In this document: positions 5,418 to 6,798 of the stretch, piece by piece
Numbering within the stretch: the stretch's first letter is position 1
How the letters are laid out: each line of letters starts with the position of its first letter
NCBI GenBank assembly: GCA_947258805.1
Contig: CAMYJV010000137.1
Span: 1 to 6,798 of the forward strand
Origin: an uncultured Gammaproteobacteria bacterium
GTDB taxonomy: Bacteria; Pseudomonadota; Gammaproteobacteria; GCA-2729495
DNA: 6,798 nt
Direction of reading: 5' to 3'
The notes under the pieces: model-generated
Told to the model about the DNA's origin: nothing
Seen by the model: only the letters and a program-made list of their open reading frames with translations
Database searches by the model: none
Made by a program: the position numbers and the translations under genes

Positions 5418-6798
5418 TCAGAAGTCCAGCACCCCGCCGATCAGCACGCTCGCGTCCGGCTTCAGCACCCGCTCGGTGCCGCCGGCAAAATCCACGCGGG
5501 TAGAGTCGGCCGGGAGCCAGCCGTTCAGGCCAACCTGCATGCGCAGCCGCCACGCCTGGTCGGGCGGCTGCAGCGCGATGCGCAGGCCGGCCTCGCCCAT
5601 CAACACGGCCGAGCCCTCGCGATTGGATTCCTCGTTGTCGAGGGAGATTTCCCCGATAAATTCCTCCTGGCGCCAGCCCCCGGCTAGAGACGCGTAGCCG
5701 GACATCCAGCGCGGCAGGAACCCGGGGCGATCGGCGAACTCGACGCCGAGCGTGGCCTGCATCGCCCGAATGTATTTCTCCGGATTGGTACCAGCCGCCG
5801 GCTTGCCGTAGCGCAGATCGCCCACGATACGCCAGCGCCGGTCCAACCCGCAGCCGAACAGGCGGCACAGAGCTGTGCGCCCCTGCACGACCATCTGCAC
5901 GCGCGGAGCCGTGAAGCCGACCGTCACGCTGGACGCGCCGTCGCGTTGCGACGCGCGCGGCGACTCGCCGAAACCGCCGAACAGGCTGATCCGGCCAAAG
6001 GCCTTGTCTGCATCGAAACCCTGCACCGTCTCTAGGAGGACTGGGCCAAAGCGCAGGCCGCCCGTGACGTAGCCGCCCTCTTCATTGTCGGCGACTTCCG
6101 ACTGCACCTGGTCCTGGTCGTAGCCACTGCGCCAGTCACCGCGCAGACCCAGCCACGCGTCGAACCGGCCGCGACTCAGGGTGAGATTGGCGAGCACCAC
6201 ACCGTCCGATTGCCCGTCACTCGTTACCACGGTGGCACCGTGCAGCCAGTAACCCCAACGCCAGCTGCCTGGATCGCTGGCGTCATTCAACCAGGGCAGC
6301 GGCGCCGCGTGCTCGGCGCGCAGCCAGGCCGCGCCATCGGTGTCGCTCGTATCGACGTAGGGCGCGCGGACGATGCGGTCGTCCACGATCTGGTGAAAAC
6401 CATTCTGTGTGCGCGCGCCGCCAAAATCGTCCGTGGTGCGAAAGCCGGCGCCGAAGGTTAGATCGCTGGCCGAGTCTGCGGTGCGGCGCGTGAACAGCCG
6501 ATAACCGAGTGATGCGCTGACCTGGTCAAGCCGGCCCTTCGGCAGCTCGTTCGCGTACTTGTCCAGCGTGAGAATGCTGATGTCAAAGGCGCCCACCCAG
6601 CGCTCGCCCAGGCTGAGCGCGAAGGCCAGCTGCTCCGTGCGGAAATCGTCCACGTCCTTGCCGCGGCCGAGATTGTCGTTGATGCTGGCAATCTCGATGA
6701 CCACAGGGTCCAGCGTCGGCAGGCGTGGCGGCGGCACACCCGGGATCTCGCCGGCGAGCGCCGGCACACCAGTCAGCGCCATGACCAGCGCAGGCAGC
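5418..6798 (-). CDS. Outer-membrane beta-barrel protein of unidentified family (N-terminus outside window)
   Basis: The frame is open from the right window edge to the TGA at 5418-5420. An ATG at 6782 is available, but the sequence before it stays open and reads LPALV, which with MALTGVPALAGE forms the end of a signal peptide. The true start is therefore probably beyond the window. Counting from that ATG there are 454 residues. Amphipathic strands with Gly/Trp/Tyr recur (GAFDISILTL 64-73, SASLGYRLF 89-97, WRWGYWLHGATVV 174-186, FDAWLGLRGDW 207-217), and the last residues are GGVLDF, a BAM-type C-terminal Phe. Two Cys (306, 311) flank a short loop CRLFGC. I do not recognise the family. The N-terminal SINDNLGRGKDVDD followed by DDRIVRAPYV near 134 faintly recalls LpxR-like lipid A deacylases, but the length is greater and the match is weak. 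Confidence 0.75.
   Translation of the reverse strand, partial: LPALVMALTGVPALAGEIPGVPPPRLPTLDPVVIEIASINDNLGRGKDVDDFRTEQLAFALSLGERWVGAFDISILTLDKYANELPKGRLDQVSASLGYRLFTRRTADSASDLTFGAGFRTTDDFGGARTQNGFHQIVDDRIVRAPYVDTSDTDGAAWLRAEHAAPLPWLNDASDPGSWRWGYWLHGATVVTSDGQSDGVVLANLTLSRGRFDAWLGLRGDWRSGYDQDQVQSEVADNEEGGYVTGGLRFGPVLLETVQGFDADKAFGRISLFGGFGESPRASQRDGASSVTVGFTAPRVQMVVQGRTALCRLFGCGLDRRWRIVGDLRYGKPAAGTNPEKYIRAMQATLGVEFADRPGFLPRWMSGYASLAGGWRQEEFIGEISLDNEESNREGSAVLMGEAGLRIALQPPDQAWRLRMQVGLNGWLPADSTRVDFAGGTERVLKPDASVLIGGVLDF

Noticed and set aside
5224..5868. A 214-codon minus-strand frame joining the end of the barrel gene to the NAD(P)-binding gene
   Set aside because: It is a shifted reading of the barrel gene that runs over the start of the NAD(P)-binding gene; the Arg/Ala/Gly-rich product has no family character.
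1..6798. GC shift between the left operon and the right-hand genes as evidence for transfer
   Set aside because: Hand counts of single lines give about 57-60 percent early in the left operon but 68-70 percent near 3001 and 3901, overlapping the 65-73 percent on the right, so there is no clean break.

Overview
This window looks like chromosomal DNA from a free-living Gram-negative bacterium, most likely a gammaproteobacterium. Two things point that way: several outer-membrane beta-barrel proteins ending in Phe, and a tRNA-Met gene with encoded CCA and a classical -35/-10 promoter. GC content is moderately high: hand-counted 60-base lines range from about 57 to 73 percent. The species cannot be named from the sequence alone.

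Left half (1-4087, plus strand). Four genes run in one direction and every product is exported. They are the C-terminal end of a DcaP-type outer-membrane porin, a periplasmic delta-class carbonic anhydrase, a secreted DUF3604 protein with a PHP-like set of metal-ligand residues, and an outer-membrane protein of the bacterial 'neuromedin U' / MetA-pathway transporter family. The last two overlap by ATGA and are probably translationally coupled. The spacings (70 bp, 86 bp, -4 bp) suit one transcription unit. A reasonable reading is an envelope module: two outer-membrane channels plus two secreted enzymes, substrate unknown.

Middle (4088-4693). This stretch holds no credible protein gene but is dense in structure. 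A tRNA-Met(CAT) gene lies on the minus strand with its own promoter. Downstream of its 3' end a 20-bp exact copy of the tRNA 3' end recurs at 4319-4338. The next nine bases of the tRNA, after one skipped base, recur at 4429-4437. The 90 bases between these two pieces are almost entirely two hairpins. This looks like an att-type duplication of about 30 bp, later split by a small hairpin element. Short repeated words (TCCCGCAA, TCCTGAC) lie between it and the left operon. It is the least explained part of the window.

Right half (4694-6798, minus strand). A probable two-gene unit encodes an unidentified outer-membrane beta-barrel protein, cut by the window end, followed 55 bp later by a small atypical SDR / NmrA-like NAD(P)-binding protein whose nucleotide-binding glycines are mostly lost. 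The left operon and this unit converge on the tRNA region.
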